Source: Marinobacter psychrophilus (GTDB lineage Bacteria > Pseudomonadota > Gammaproteobacteria > Pseudomonadales > Oleiphilaceae). From it: a stretch of 64,000 nucleotides of DNA. The stretch spans positions 2,418,001 to 2,482,000 of the forward strand of contig NZ_CP011494.1 in assembly GCF_001043175.1 (NCBI RefSeq). Direction: 5' to 3'. The notes beneath the pieces were generated by a model that had not been told where the DNA came from, did no database searches, and worked only from the letters and a program-made list of their open reading frames with translations. Numbering within the stretch: the first letter of the stretch is position 1; every line of letters starts with the position of its first letter. Shown here piece after piece: positions 27,011-36,487 of this stretch. The translations under genes and the position numbers were made by a program.

Positions 27011-27043
27011 TAAAAAAATGAGGGCGGCATGAGCGCCGCCCTC
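27011..27043 (-). terminator. Strong intrinsic terminator between terB and the exchanger gene
   Basis: On the minus strand a perfect 9-bp GC-rich stem (GAGGGCGGC / GCCGCCCTC) with loop GCTCAT at 27020-27043 is followed by A and seven T residues. It begins 13 bases after the terB stop and ends 18 bases before the exchanger start. It should end most transcripts after terB, so downstream genes would depend on readthrough or on a very short-spaced promoter. Confidence 0.9.
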
Positions 27044-27056
27044 GGTGAATGGCTGA

Positions 27057-27506
27057 TTAAAGATCGAAATCGGCGGGTTTTAGCCCAAGCTCCACACAAA
27101 TCTCTCGCACGACAGCTTTTTCGTCATCATCGAAGGTTCCGTCTGACGCACCGATCGCGCAGGCAACACGAACCATAACTCTGCCTTGCTCTTCGTTATC
27201 ACGAAGGCGGCCAATCACTTTAAGCGCCTCGGCCTTGCCGATCGCCGAATCGAAATCAAAATTCGCGACCACTTTTTCGAAGAAGGCAATCACGTCGGTC
27301 ATGGCAAAGTGCTTGAGTTCGTCCGAATTCCGCATGTACCCCGCCATCTTCTGTTTCTCGTCAGAGGATACGGTTCCATCCGCCGCCGCTACCAAGGCAC
27401 AGGAGGCAACAACAGCCTCCATAAAGGTGCGATTGCGGAACTTCGACACTTCCGCCGTCAAGCGGGCGTGAGCTTCATTACTTTTGTCTTTCAACCAGTT
27501 CAACAT
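27057..27506 (-). CDS. terB: Tellurite resistance protein TerB
   Basis: 149 residues, mostly helical, cytosolic or peripheral to the membrane. Two internal repeats each carry the acidic metal-binding motif: VAAADGTVSSDEKQKM near residue 40 and IGASDGTFDDDEKAVV near 120. Length and both motifs match KP-TerB (about 150 residues). TerB is thought to bridge the TerC-type membrane protein and the TerD-type proteins. It starts 13 bases after terZ. A strong terminator follows. Confidence 0.94.
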   Translation of the reverse strand: MLNWLKDKSNEAHARLTAEVSKFRNRTFMEAVVASCALVAAADGTVSSDEKQKMAGYMRNSDELKHFAMTDVIAFFEKVVANFDFDSAIGKAEALKVIGRLRDNEEQGRVMVRVACAIGASDGTFDDDEKAVVREICVELGLKPADFDL

Positions 27507-27519
27507 AGTTAAGTTCCTG

Positions 27520-28107
27520 CTAGATGACAGATTTCGAAACGCCGACCAGGTCGTCTACAGTGCGGCCGGTAGCCTGAACTCCGTGGGCTGTCATGCTCCA
27601 GCCGTCGCTGCCTTTTGACAAAGACGCCATAACAACGCCGGTGTGTGCACCATGCTCGCGCAGCGTGTATGAACAAATTTCGCGCTGGTTGGTGTCGTCT
27701 ACCAGACGCGCAACGGCGTTATCGACCTCATTGAATGTCTGGCCGCGAAAGCTGTTGACAGTGAACACAAGGTGCGCAGCTTTTGCGTCCAGGCGGGACA
27801 GATCGACCCGGATCACTTCGTCATCGCCGTCGCCTTCACCGGTCAGATTGTCGCCGTCATGGGTGATAGCACCGTTTGATGATTTGAGTTTGGTGAAACA
27901 AACTCTGTCAATTTCGTTCTTCGCGCTGTCAAAGACCAGTACGCTTGCGTCCAAATCAATGGACGAGGCACCTCCGCCAAACAGCTTCGACAAGAAGCCG
28001 CCGCTGCTTTTCACCGGATCCCAACCCAGCCCCATGAAAACACGGGACAGTCCCGGATTGTCTTTTGACAAACTTATTGCCTGGCCTTTCGATAAAGAAA
28101 TACTCAT
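27520..28107 (-). CDS. terZ: TerZ/TerD-family calcium-binding stress protein
   Basis: 195 residues, a single TerD-type domain. Starts MSISLSKGQAISLSKDNPGL. Acidic sites are SIDLDASVLVFDSAKNE and EGDGDDEVIRVDLS. A Gly/Phe/Leu-rich insert (SSGGFLSKLFGGGASS) before the first site is typical of TerZ rather than TerD, hence the symbol; the choice is tentative. Upstream, 96 AT-rich bases separate it from the citE-like gene and hold a possible promoter. Confidence 0.85.
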   Translation of the reverse strand: MSISLSKGQAISLSKDNPGLSRVFMGLGWDPVKSSGGFLSKLFGGGASSIDLDASVLVFDSAKNEIDRVCFTKLKSSNGAITHDGDNLTGEGDGDDEVIRVDLSRLDAKAAHLVFTVNSFRGQTFNEVDNAVARLVDDTNQREICSYTLREHGAHTGVVMASLSKGSDGWSMTAHGVQATGRTVDDLVGVSKSVI

Positions 28108-28135
28108 TTTTTAATCCCTTTTATGGCTTTGAAAA

Positions 28136-28165
28136 ACAGTACAATTTTCTGCATCTGTTGTGCAA
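28136..28165 (-). promoter_or_regulatory. Possible promoter of the terZ-terB unit
   Basis: On the minus strand, TTGCAC (28160-28165) and TACTGT (28136-28141) are separated by 18 bases in an AT-rich gap between the enzyme operon and terZ. The match to consensus is modest; the gap length (96 bases, against overlaps within the enzyme operon) supports a separate start. Confidence 0.35.
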
Positions 28166-28203
28166 TGCTTTTTCCATTCCTTAATTAATCCTAATTTAAC
28201 CTT

Positions 28204-29148
28204 TTAACCGGTACCGGTTTCTCGCTGATAACGAGCGTGCCCATAAGAGTGACATCCGAACCGATCCGCGCGCGCCAGTGTGCGGCGTGCCCAAGCGGCA
28301 TGGGTCGCAGGCTCGCACATGACTCCACCAATCTGGAACACGGCACGCGCATCCCGATCAAGGATTGCTTTGGCTGCGCGAAGGTCCTCCTCCGATACGG
28401 AGAACGCGCCTTCAATGATCGGGACCTGGGCCGGATGGATCGCGGTTTTTGAAACGAATCCCATTTGCACATCGCGTTCCACCTCACGGCGCAACGTCTC
28501 CGTGTCTTCAATGATGTCAAAGACCGGAGCGGAAACGGGAATCCCGGCCGGGATAAGGATCGACGCCGCCATCGATAAAAACCAGCCAAGCGGCCCCTCG
28601 TAGGCCGTCATGCCACGCACTCGGCGCAGCGCCATCGAGCCTAGAAGATCGTTTCCACCAATCCGAACCGCGGCAATTCGGTCCGGCCCCGCCCTCAGCA
28701 GTAAATCCCGAAATTGAATCAGCCGGGCCGGATCGAAAAATTCCGGCGTCTCAAGCGTTGGCATGAGCTTCAGGGTGGTTCCTGACAACAGCGAAATCCA
28801 GTCCGGGGCGGTTTCAGGCCGAGCCTTTGGCAGAACGAAACCGTCAATCTGGGTTATGCCGTCAATTGCCCGAAGCCGGCACGCCATATCATAAGACCGA
28901 GGCCGGATGAAAACCTGTGGCCGGCTATCAACGTTACCAAGACGGGTCTTTAGCAGTTCCGTCAAGGTTCGGATGCCTTTCTCAATGTCTTCCTCACGCA
29001 GCGCGTCCTCCAGGCAAAGAACAATCGATGAGGCTGGCGACGGTGCCAATCCTGACACTATGTCTGGCACCTTCGGATGTATGGCGGGCATGTAAAGGGT
29101 AGCCCCCAGCCTATAGGCCGCGAACATATGGGACCCAAAATCAGTCAT
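28204..29148 (-). CDS. CitE/HpcH-like C-C bond lyase of the Ter metabolite module
   Basis: 314 residues, TIM-barrel HpcH/HpaI family. Typical CitE segments are seen: IVLCLEDALREEDIE (acidic metal ligand), VFIRPRSYD (Arg), GFVLPKAR, LMPTLETPEFF (Glu ligand) and MGFVSKTAIHPAQVPII near residue 240. Relatives cleave or form citryl-, malyl- or 2-keto-3-deoxy compounds. Members linked to Ter genes are predicted to work in a nucleoside-like metabolite pathway. Its ATG overlaps the StiP stop (ATGA). The product is unknown. Confidence 0.8.
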   Translation of the reverse strand: MTDFGSHMFAAYRLGATLYMPAIHPKVPDIVSGLAPSPASSIVLCLEDALREEDIEKGIRTLTELLKTRLGNVDSRPQVFIRPRSYDMACRLRAIDGITQIDGFVLPKARPETAPDWISLLSGTTLKLMPTLETPEFFDPARLIQFRDLLLRAGPDRIAAVRIGGNDLLGSMALRRVRGMTAYEGPLGWFLSMAASILIPAGIPVSAPVFDIIEDTETLRREVERDVQMGFVSKTAIHPAQVPIIEGAFSVSEEDLRAAKAILDRDARAVFQIGGVMCEPATHAAWARRTLARADRFGCHSYGHARYQRETGTG

Positions 29149-30266
29149 TTAGTTTCCCTGATGAGTGTAATCGCCCGGTAAGGCCCTGTGAGCTCAGGCG
29201 CCGCAATAAGATCGACCCCGTCCTGACGGCAAAGATGAATGAGCGCTGCAAGGTCTGGGTCCTGGCTGAGCGATCGAACCAGAACGCAATCGGGCCGGCG
29301 CCGCAGAACCGCCCTTGTGGCCTCTGCGATTCCTGGTTTGATACGGTTGCGGTTCTGCACCCCAAACCGCTTGGCAACTGCCGCAACGGTGCGATCCGCC
29401 TCGGTGCGGAACCGGGCAGCCGCGGACAACTCCGCCTCTGGGTCCAACTCAACCCTGTCCGCCAGCGACGACAACGCCACATCCACCCGGTCGACAAACG
29501 AGCGCGATAGGTCAATGTCAGCAAGGTGATCCAGCACAATGCAGCCGTGATAGTCCCCGGGACCTATCAGGTCGGATCGGAGGATAGAGCGAGAGATAAG
29601 GCCTGACACGTTACCGCCAAGAATGCCGGAGGGGATCAGCCAGTCCTCGCGGGATCCGCAAAGGTTTGCACGACCGCAAGGATCAGCAATCACAGCGAGC
29701 ATTGGCTCCCGATCGGTGAGAGCACGCCAAGACTCCGTCAGCTCTGCCGTGATTGCCCCTTTGCCGGTCCAGCCGTCAACGAAGATCACCCCGTCAACAG
29801 GTCGCCGCGCAAGAACGTCCCCCATGGCCACCTCGTCAAGGCCCCGATCGCGGATGATCGATATCCCGAAATGGCTGACGTCGGCGCCCAATCGTGCCAG
29901 ATCGCGCTTAAGCAGCACACCATAAGGAACACCGGCCCGAACAAGGCTGCACAGGGTGATTTCCCGGTTCAAACGGCCCTGCTGAACCAGCTCAAGAATT
30001 TGCCCCGCGAGGGAACGGATGTCGCGCGCGAGCCGCGGCACTCCAAGCCGGCAAGACGCCTCGAACAGCGATAGGTAACGAGCATCCGGACGCCGCTCTT
30101 CGGAGATCATTTCCGAGTAATGGGTCACACCGGCCTGAATTCGACGCTCTTTCTCCTCCACCGGGGTGGGTTCAAGCGCAACCGGCTTCAACAGAAATTC
30201 AACGTCTTCCGGCCGGTAGCTGCCTGAAAAAGGGCGTTTTTCGGTATCCGTCAATGGGCGGTTCAA
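29145..30266 (-). CDS. StiP-family protein with C-terminal PELOTA-like domain
   Basis: 373 residues. The first 290 or so match what I recall of the StiP family (Ter-linked, annotated as cysteine protease-like): FSGSYRPEDVEFLLKP at 14-29, LCSLVRAGVPYGVLLKRDL near 105, GVIFVDGWTGKGAITAEL near 160 and a Cys-containing ADPCGRANLCGSREDWLIPS. The last 80 residues (KPGIAEATRAVLRRRPDCVL, then an alpha/beta tail) fit a PELOTA/L7Ae-like RNA-binding fold. It probably starts with TTG overlapping the HAD stop (TTGA); the first ATG is 52 codons later, inside the conserved region. The enzymatic role is uncertain, and some segments look phosphoribosyltransferase-like. Confidence 0.72.
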   Translation of the reverse strand: MNRPLTDTEKRPFSGSYRPEDVEFLLKPVALEPTPVEEKERRIQAGVTHYSEMISEERRPDARYLSLFEASCRLGVPRLARDIRSLAGQILELVQQGRLNREITLCSLVRAGVPYGVLLKRDLARLGADVSHFGISIIRDRGLDEVAMGDVLARRPVDGVIFVDGWTGKGAITAELTESWRALTDREPMLAVIADPCGRANLCGSREDWLIPSGILGGNVSGLISRSILRSDLIGPGDYHGCIVLDHLADIDLSRSFVDRVDVALSSLADRVELDPEAELSAAARFRTEADRTVAAVAKRFGVQNRNRIKPGIAEATRAVLRRRPDCVLVRSLSQDPDLAALIHLCRQDGVDLIAAPELTGPYRAITLIRETK

Positions 30267-31027
30267 AGTGTTAGGTCCTCATTGGACATTTGCGCCACGA
30301 GGTCTGCAATCTGTGACCCGGACGGAGTCATGATGAAATCGCAAAGGCCCATGAACGGCAAGTCCGTCAGGCTATCTCCGATGCCGATGAGCGGTGCCCC
30401 GCTGTCGTCTCTGATGTTTTCTAACAGATGCCGACAGGCGGCCCGCTTTGAGATCTCTGTAGGCGTGAACGAGAGATTATTGCCATTTGCGTGTTGCCGC
30501 AGACCGGACAGATCAAACCGACTTGAGAGGAGCTCCGCTGCTGCACTGATTCCGATTCGAACGTCTTCCGCTGCAGACGCGTTCATCTTCACGCAGAAAT
30601 AGACCGGTGCGCCGTACTCTTCGACGATCCAACTACGAGCTGCAGTTCCAAACTCCGCGTCAATAAGCGCAGACATGTCGCGCAGCAAGGCTTCTGCGCT
30701 GCGCCCAATGTGCGCCGTGTGCGCGAGCCAATCCGGTTCTGCAATGCCTTCGCCGTTCAAAATTACCGCCCCATTGGCCAGAATAGCCCGCCGGGTACCA
30801 AAATCGAGATGGACCCGGGAAAAAGCGTCGGTGCTACGGGCGGTCACCGGAATCACCACCCCGGTTGCCCTCAGCGCCGAGAGCAGGCCCTGCTGCACCG
30901 GGTTCATGTGGCCATGGTGGCCGTTGGTCGCGGTAGTTACCCGCGTAAGGGCCTCGCCTTGGGGATGTTTGTGAAAGGATCGAAAAAGAGTGTCGTCAAG
31001 ATCCGTCAAGTAGATACATTGGCCCAT
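30263..31027 (-). CDS. HAD-superfamily phosphatase of the Ter metabolite module
   Basis: 254 residues. HAD motif I is YLTDLDDTLF (Asp 9 and Asp 11), motif II is VIPVTARSTDAF, and motif IV is IGIGDSLTDLPFMGLCDF near residue 217. A cap insert lies between. The Cof-like/sucrose-phosphatase arrangement suggests a small phosphorylated metabolite as substrate. The start overlaps the PRTase stop by one base (TAATG) and the end overlaps StiP by four, so the genes are tightly coupled. In Ter operons such a HAD accompanies the PRTase. Confidence 0.82.
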   Translation of the reverse strand: MGQCIYLTDLDDTLFRSFHKHPQGEALTRVTTATNGHHGHMNPVQQGLLSALRATGVVIPVTARSTDAFSRVHLDFGTRRAILANGAVILNGEGIAEPDWLAHTAHIGRSAEALLRDMSALIDAEFGTAARSWIVEEYGAPVYFCVKMNASAAEDVRIGISAAAELLSSRFDLSGLRQHANGNNLSFTPTEISKRAACRHLLENIRDDSGAPLIGIGDSLTDLPFMGLCDFIMTPSGSQIADLVAQMSNEDLTL

Positions 31028-32238
31028 TAGGTCTCGAACTCCGTCACTTGGCCGGCTCCGTTAATGATGTGTCCGCGCCCAAGATAGGCCCGGAGCGTTG
31101 GGCAGATTCCGTCATCGCCTGTTTCGGTCATGATGATGACTCGAGCGCTGGGGCGTTCGGGGACATTGTGCAGATACATCGGTACGCCTACCCGGTAATG
31201 ATCTGGAAACACCACCTTGTGCCGGATAACCTCTCCATTAAGGATCGGCGAACGGGTGGTGGCGACGAACGTTACATCCGCCCCTTCCTGCTCAAGGCGT
31301 TCCGCCAGCAGCATCGGGCCCCAAACGTGCTCGCCGGTCCCGATCACAAGAACGGAGTCACCTGCGGCCACCGCCGGCAGACCGGCCGGAATCAAGGGCC
31401 TTATCAGGTCGATCGTCGGTTCAACAATTGGTTCCATCTGAAGCCCTAGCCGCGGCGCATGAAACAGCGGATTCGGCACAGGATTCGGGTTCGGAACCCA
31501 GGCCGGTCGTGCTGCGTCCCCGGCCCAGATCGGGACAGCCGGAAGCGTTGCTTTAGCATCTTGCTCCCACCGCCATTCCCCTCGAACTAAAGAGAACGCG
31601 TCCACCGGGATTCCAGGGCAGAGCTCCGCGATTGCCTCGGCGGCACGTCCTTTGGACCAGTCGGTCAGGGTCAGAAGTAGGACACGTTTAACGTCTACCC
31701 CACCGTCATGAACCGCCTTGAACAAAGCTGCAAAGGTATTTCCGGTGGTCGTCTCGTCATCCACAAGAACCAGAGTTCTTGCAGGCCCGCTTAAAAGCTC
31801 GCACGACGTTGGCGCCATCACATGATGTGCGGTGGCGTGACTGTGCCCTTCCGAAAAGCTGACCCATTCCCGACCCGCTACCGGGTGGCGGGTGGTCGAC
31901 AGGTAGAGCAGGTCCGCTTCGGGCCGTCGCTCCCGGAGCCGTCGAGCCGCGGCCGCTCCAATTCCAACGGCAGTCTCCGCGTAACCCATCACCAAAAGAG
32001 GGCCGCCAAGAAACCCATCGGGAATCTGATCAACGATTCCGTTAACCGCATCAAAATGGTCCCGTGGTCTGACGGGGATATGGCGCCCCAGTACAGTAGA
32101 TACAAAAAGAAAGCTGCGCTTCGGGTTGATTCGCTCCGCAATCCGGAATAGTTCGCCGTCTGTCGGAGCGGCGATGGTCCGCAGCTCAAGAACCCCAGTG
32201 GTCAGAGGATGTCGCGTGATAACCGGTGTTTGTTGCAT
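31027..32238 (-). CDS. Phosphoribosyltransferase with C-terminal TRSP domain
   Basis: 403 residues. The N-terminal half is a type I PRTase: the PRPP-binding loop LVLVDDETTTGNTFAAL lies near residues 160-176, and a flexible loop region precedes it. The C-terminal half contains FVATTRSPILNG, the motif for which the TRSP domain is named, and GTGEHVWGPMLLAERLEQEG. PRTase-TRSP proteins are a signature of the Ter-linked pathway predicted to make a nucleoside-like compound. The ATG at 32238 lies 4 bases after the DUF1523 stop. A frame 47 codons longer would overlap that gene and begins with a basic, unrelated stretch. Confidence 0.82.
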   Translation of the reverse strand: MQQTPVITRHPLTTGVLELRTIAAPTDGELFRIAERINPKRSFLFVSTVLGRHIPVRPRDHFDAVNGIVDQIPDGFLGGPLLVMGYAETAVGIGAAAARRLRERRPEADLLYLSTTRHPVAGREWVSFSEGHSHATAHHVMAPTSCELLSGPARTLVLVDDETTTGNTFAALFKAVHDGGVDVKRVLLLTLTDWSKGRAAEAIAELCPGIPVDAFSLVRGEWRWEQDAKATLPAVPIWAGDAARPAWVPNPNPVPNPLFHAPRLGLQMEPIVEPTIDLIRPLIPAGLPAVAAGDSVLVIGTGEHVWGPMLLAERLEQEGADVTFVATTRSPILNGEVIRHKVVFPDHYRVGVPMYLHNVPERPSARVIIMTETGDDGICPTLRAYLGRGHIINGAGQVTEFET

Positions 32239-32242
32239 CCGC

Positions 32243-32881
32243 TCAGTCGTCCCTCCCCGACTTATCGGACCGGCTCGACGTTTGCTGGTCGCTCTGCAGC
32301 CATTCATCGTGACCGGCATCGCTTGCCGGGGATGACTTTGAGGATGAGGAAGGCGAAGACGACGGGACATTATCCGCACGCCCAGGCGTATGGCGGGCGC
32401 GCAACTCTGTTAACTTACCGGACGCGCGCTTAAAGACACGGCGCGCTATAAACGCCAAGCCTAAAAGAAACACCAATATAACGATGTTGAAAATGGGGAT
32501 ATGACGGTACCCAGGCTCGACCGGCCAGGCTGAGGTCGCATTCGGGAACATCGAAAAAAGCGGGAGCCGCCAGCCGTAATGGCGGACGGCAACTGCCGTG
32601 CCATTCTCTTCGCGGGCAAAAACAGCCGCTTGCGTCTGAAGATTCGCGGAGTTGATCTTAAAATAAAGCCATGCGTCTTCGTTACGGAACACGCGGACGT
32701 TGTCGCTGCCGATCAGCCGGGTTTGAATCATGTAAACGTCTCGGGTTCCCACCTCAACATCGGTGCGCTTGACCTCAACGCCAACCACCTCGACGACGGA
32801 GACACGCGGCAACACATAATGCAGGGCCAGACCCATAACGATCAGGCAACACCCGATCAGGATAATTTTGAGTTTCTTCAT
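32243..32881 (-). CDS. DUF1523-family membrane protein at the head of the ter operon
   Basis: 212 residues. A membrane helix at about 5-25 (IILIGCCLIVMGLALHYVLP) is followed by a periplasmic domain of about 100 residues (VEVKRTDVEVGTRDVYMIQT, DNVRVFRNEDAWLYFKINSA), which is the conserved DUF1523 part. A second helix is near 130-150 (IPIFNIVILVFLLGLAFIAR), then a Ser-rich, acidic cytosolic tail. Function is unknown. AGGGA lies about 9 bases before the ATG. It is first in a tightly packed five-gene unit with the PRTase, HAD, StiP and CitE-like genes, suggesting a role in sensing or export for that pathway. Confidence 0.75.
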   Translation of the reverse strand: MKKLKIILIGCCLIVMGLALHYVLPRVSVVEVVGVEVKRTDVEVGTRDVYMIQTRLIGSDNVRVFRNEDAWLYFKINSANLQTQAAVFAREENGTAVAVRHYGWRLPLFSMFPNATSAWPVEPGYRHIPIFNIVILVFLLGLAFIARRVFKRASGKLTELRARHTPGRADNVPSSSPSSSSKSSPASDAGHDEWLQSDQQTSSRSDKSGRDD

Positions 32882-33113
32882 ATGCAGTTCCCTGGAGTCC
32901 TATTTTGCTCTGACAATTTTTGGGACTTCGGCCTGACAGACTGGCGTCGGTTAGCCGCTCACGTGCAACTGTTGACTGCTTAATCGCGTTAAACACGCCA
33001 GACACGCTTAGCCCATTGTAAACCTGAGTGAGTGTGTCACAGCGGCGCTGTCCGGTCTCGCTGGAGTTTACTAGACTGCATGAAAAGCTGTTGCAGATAT
33101 TGGGCAAACAGGC

Positions 33114-33145
33114 AAAAAAAACCGACACAGCTGTGTCGGTTTTTT
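33114..33145 (-). terminator. Intrinsic terminator downstream of guaA
   Basis: A perfect palindrome centred at 33130/33131 (arms AACCGACACAG / CTGTGTCGGTT, extended by A and T runs) lies 25 bases beyond the guaA stop. The minus strand ends in a run of T. The A/T runs on both sides would let it act in either direction. It marks the right edge of the accessory block. Confidence 0.92.
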
Positions 33146-33169
33146 ATCATGCGATTTGTCTAACCCACA

Positions 33170-34747
33170 CTACTCCCATTCGATGGTCGCTGGCGGCTTA
33201 GATGATACATCGTAAGTCACCCGTGATACGCCGCTGATTTCATTAATAATGCGGTTAGACACGGTTTCCAGCAGCTCGTAAGGCAGGTGCGCCCAGCGTG
33301 CGGTCATGAAATCGATGGTTTCTACGGCGCGCAATGCAATCACCCATTCGTATCGACGGGCATCACCTACTACGCCTACCGATTTCACCGGCAGGAAGAC
33401 CGCAAAGGCCTGGCTGGTTTTGTGGTAATAATCGGCGCGGTGCAGTTCTTCCAAGAAGATGGCGTCAGCGCGGCGCAAGATGTCGGCGTAATCTTTTTTC
33501 ACTTCGCCAAGAATGCGCACACCCAGGCCCGGGCCCGGGAACGGATGGCGATACACCATATCGTAAGGCAGGCCAAGCTCAAGACCGATGCGACGCACTT
33601 CATCTTTGAAAAGTTCCCGCAACGGCTCTACCAATTTCAGCTTCATGGTTTCTGGCAGGCCACCCACGTTGTGGTGGGATTTGATCACGTGGGACTTGCC
33701 AGTTTTGGACGCAGCCGATTCGATCACGTCCGGATAAATAGTGCCCTGGGCCAGCCAGTTTACATTCTGGATGCGGGTGGCTTCTTCATCGAACACGTCG
33801 ATGAAGGTGTTACCAATCACTTTGCGCTTCTGTTCGGGATCGCTGACGCCCTTAAGGTTAGTCAGGAAGCGTTCCTCGGCGTCGGCGCGAATGACTTTTA
33901 CACCCATGCTGCTACCAAACATGTCCATCACCTGGTCGCCCTCGTTCAGGCGCAGCAGGCCGTTATCAACAAACACGCAGGTTAGCTGATCGCCAATGGC
34001 TTTGTGCAGTAGTGCCGCGGTCACCGAGGAATCTACCCCGCCAGACAGGCCCAGCAGCACTTTATCGGTGCCGACCTGTTCGCGGATCTTTTGCACGGCG
34101 TCGTCGACGATCTTAGCCGGCGTCCACAGGGCTTCGCAACCGCAGATGTTCATCACGAAGTGTTCCAGAATACGCTTGCCCTGCAAGGTGTGGGTCACTT
34201 CCGGATGGAACTGCAGACCGTAAAGATGGCGCGACAGATCTTGCATGGCTGCAATCGGCGCGCTTTCAGTAGAGGCCAGAAGTTCAAAACCGTCGGGCAT
34301 GGCAACCACTTTGTCGCCGTGGCTCATCCACACGTCCAGCAGAGATTCGCCGGTTGCAGTCAGGTGGTCAGTGATGCCTTGCAGCAGAGGGCCCTTGGCG
34401 CGCACTTTTATCTGGGCGTAACCAAACTCGCGTTTTTCCGAGCTGGCCACCCGGCCGCCCAGCTGCTCTGCCATGGTTTGCATGCCGTAGCAAATGCCCA
34501 ATACCGGAATACCACGATCAAACAGGCCATCAGGCGCCCGCGGGCCACCCAGCTCGGTGACCGACTCAGGACCACCGGCCAGCAGAATTCCCTTGGGGTT
34601 GAACGCGTCGAGCTCTTCAGCCGTGATGTCAAAAGCGCGTACTTCGCAATAAACACCGATATCTCGAACCCGGCGGGCAATCAGCTGGGTGTACTGGGAA
34701 CCGAAATCTAGAATCAGGATGCGGTGATCGTGAATGTCGTGGGCCAT
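33170..34747 (-). CDS. guaA: GMP synthase (glutamine-hydrolysing)
   Basis: Converts XMP to GMP. 525 residues, the same length as E. coli GuaA. The class I glutaminase domain has [15 protein letters not shown] (nucleophile Cys near 86) and FHPEVTHT (His-x-Glu). The ATP-pyrophosphatase P-loop is [16 protein letters not shown] near 235. The C-terminal dimerisation domain ends KPPATIEWE. The start at 34747 gives the usual [19 protein letters not shown] opening with AGGA upstream; the longer frame from 34795 would run into the intergenic hairpin. It follows guaB after 63 bases. Confidence 0.97.
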   Translation of the reverse strand: MAHDIHDHRILILDFGSQYTQLIARRVRDIGVYCEVRAFDITAEELDAFNPKGILLAGGPESVTELGGPRAPDGLFDRGIPVLGICYGMQTMAEQLGGRVASSEKREFGYAQIKVRAKGPLLQGITDHLTATGESLLDVWMSHGDKVVAMPDGFELLASTESAPIAAMQDLSRHLYGLQFHPEVTHTLQGKRILEHFVMNICGCEALWTPAKIVDDAVQKIREQVGTDKVLLGLSGGVDSSVTAALLHKAIGDQLTCVFVDNGLLRLNEGDQVMDMFGSSMGVKVIRADAEERFLTNLKGVSDPEQKRKVIGNTFIDVFDEEATRIQNVNWLAQGTIYPDVIESAASKTGKSHVIKSHHNVGGLPETMKLKLVEPLRELFKDEVRRIGLELGLPYDMVYRHPFPGPGLGVRILGEVKKDYADILRRADAIFLEELHRADYYHKTSQAFAVFLPVKSVGVVGDARRYEWVIALRAVETIDFMTARWAHLPYELLETVSNRIINEISGVSRVTYDVSSKPPATIEWE

Positions 34748-34769
34748 GGAATCCTCGGGGAAATTAGCA

Positions 34770-34795
34770 ATGCGGCCCCAACAATGGGGCCGCAT
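34770..34795 (-). other. Perfect 11-bp hairpin between guaB and guaA
   Basis: Arms ATGCGGCCCCA / TGGGGCCGCAT around a 4-base loop lie 15-41 bases after the guaB stop. In the guaBA transcript a run of U comes before the hairpin and none after it, so it is not a standard terminator. It may protect the guaB mRNA end or modulate guaA expression. Confidence 0.6.
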
Positions 34796-34810
34796 AAAAA
34801 CAACCTGTAA

Positions 34811-36349
<1,539 letters not shown>

Positions 36350-36360
36350 TTAATCAAACT

Positions 36361-36389
36361 ATTATAAAGATCTGTTGCAGCCCAGTAAA
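36361..36389 (-). promoter_or_regulatory. Predicted sigma-70 promoter of guaBA
   Basis: On the minus strand, TTTACT (36384-36389) and a perfect TATAAT (36361-36366) are separated by exactly 17 bases, about 85 bases upstream of the guaB start. It is divergent from xseA. Confidence 0.6.
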
Positions 36390-36487
36390 CCGCACAGTTT
36401 CCCACCAAAGGTTGCATGCATCTGAATTTTAAGCAGTTTACATCCAATTTATTCGGCTATTGCGTATAAAAATATGGGGAGTTTTCG

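Larger units (their letters stand above)
22746..33115. other. Ter stress-response island between tadA and guaA
   Basis: Eleven genes not found at this place in Pseudomonas-type gene order fill the space from the tadA start to the guaA terminator. They encode three Ter-domain proteins, TerB, a Na+/Ca2+ exchanger, five enzymes and a membrane protein. No integrase, transposase, tRNA boundary or flanking direct repeat longer than 8 bases was found by eye. Several island genes use TTG starts. The gap from 22746 to 22942 holds only the ATP-grasp promoter, and 32882-33113 holds no recognisable gene. Confidence 0.65.

Noticed and set aside
22746..33113. Flanking direct repeats (att sites) of the island
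   Set aside because: Comparing both margins by eye gave only an 8-base match (GGAGTCCT), which is expected by chance. A computed self-alignment would be needed.
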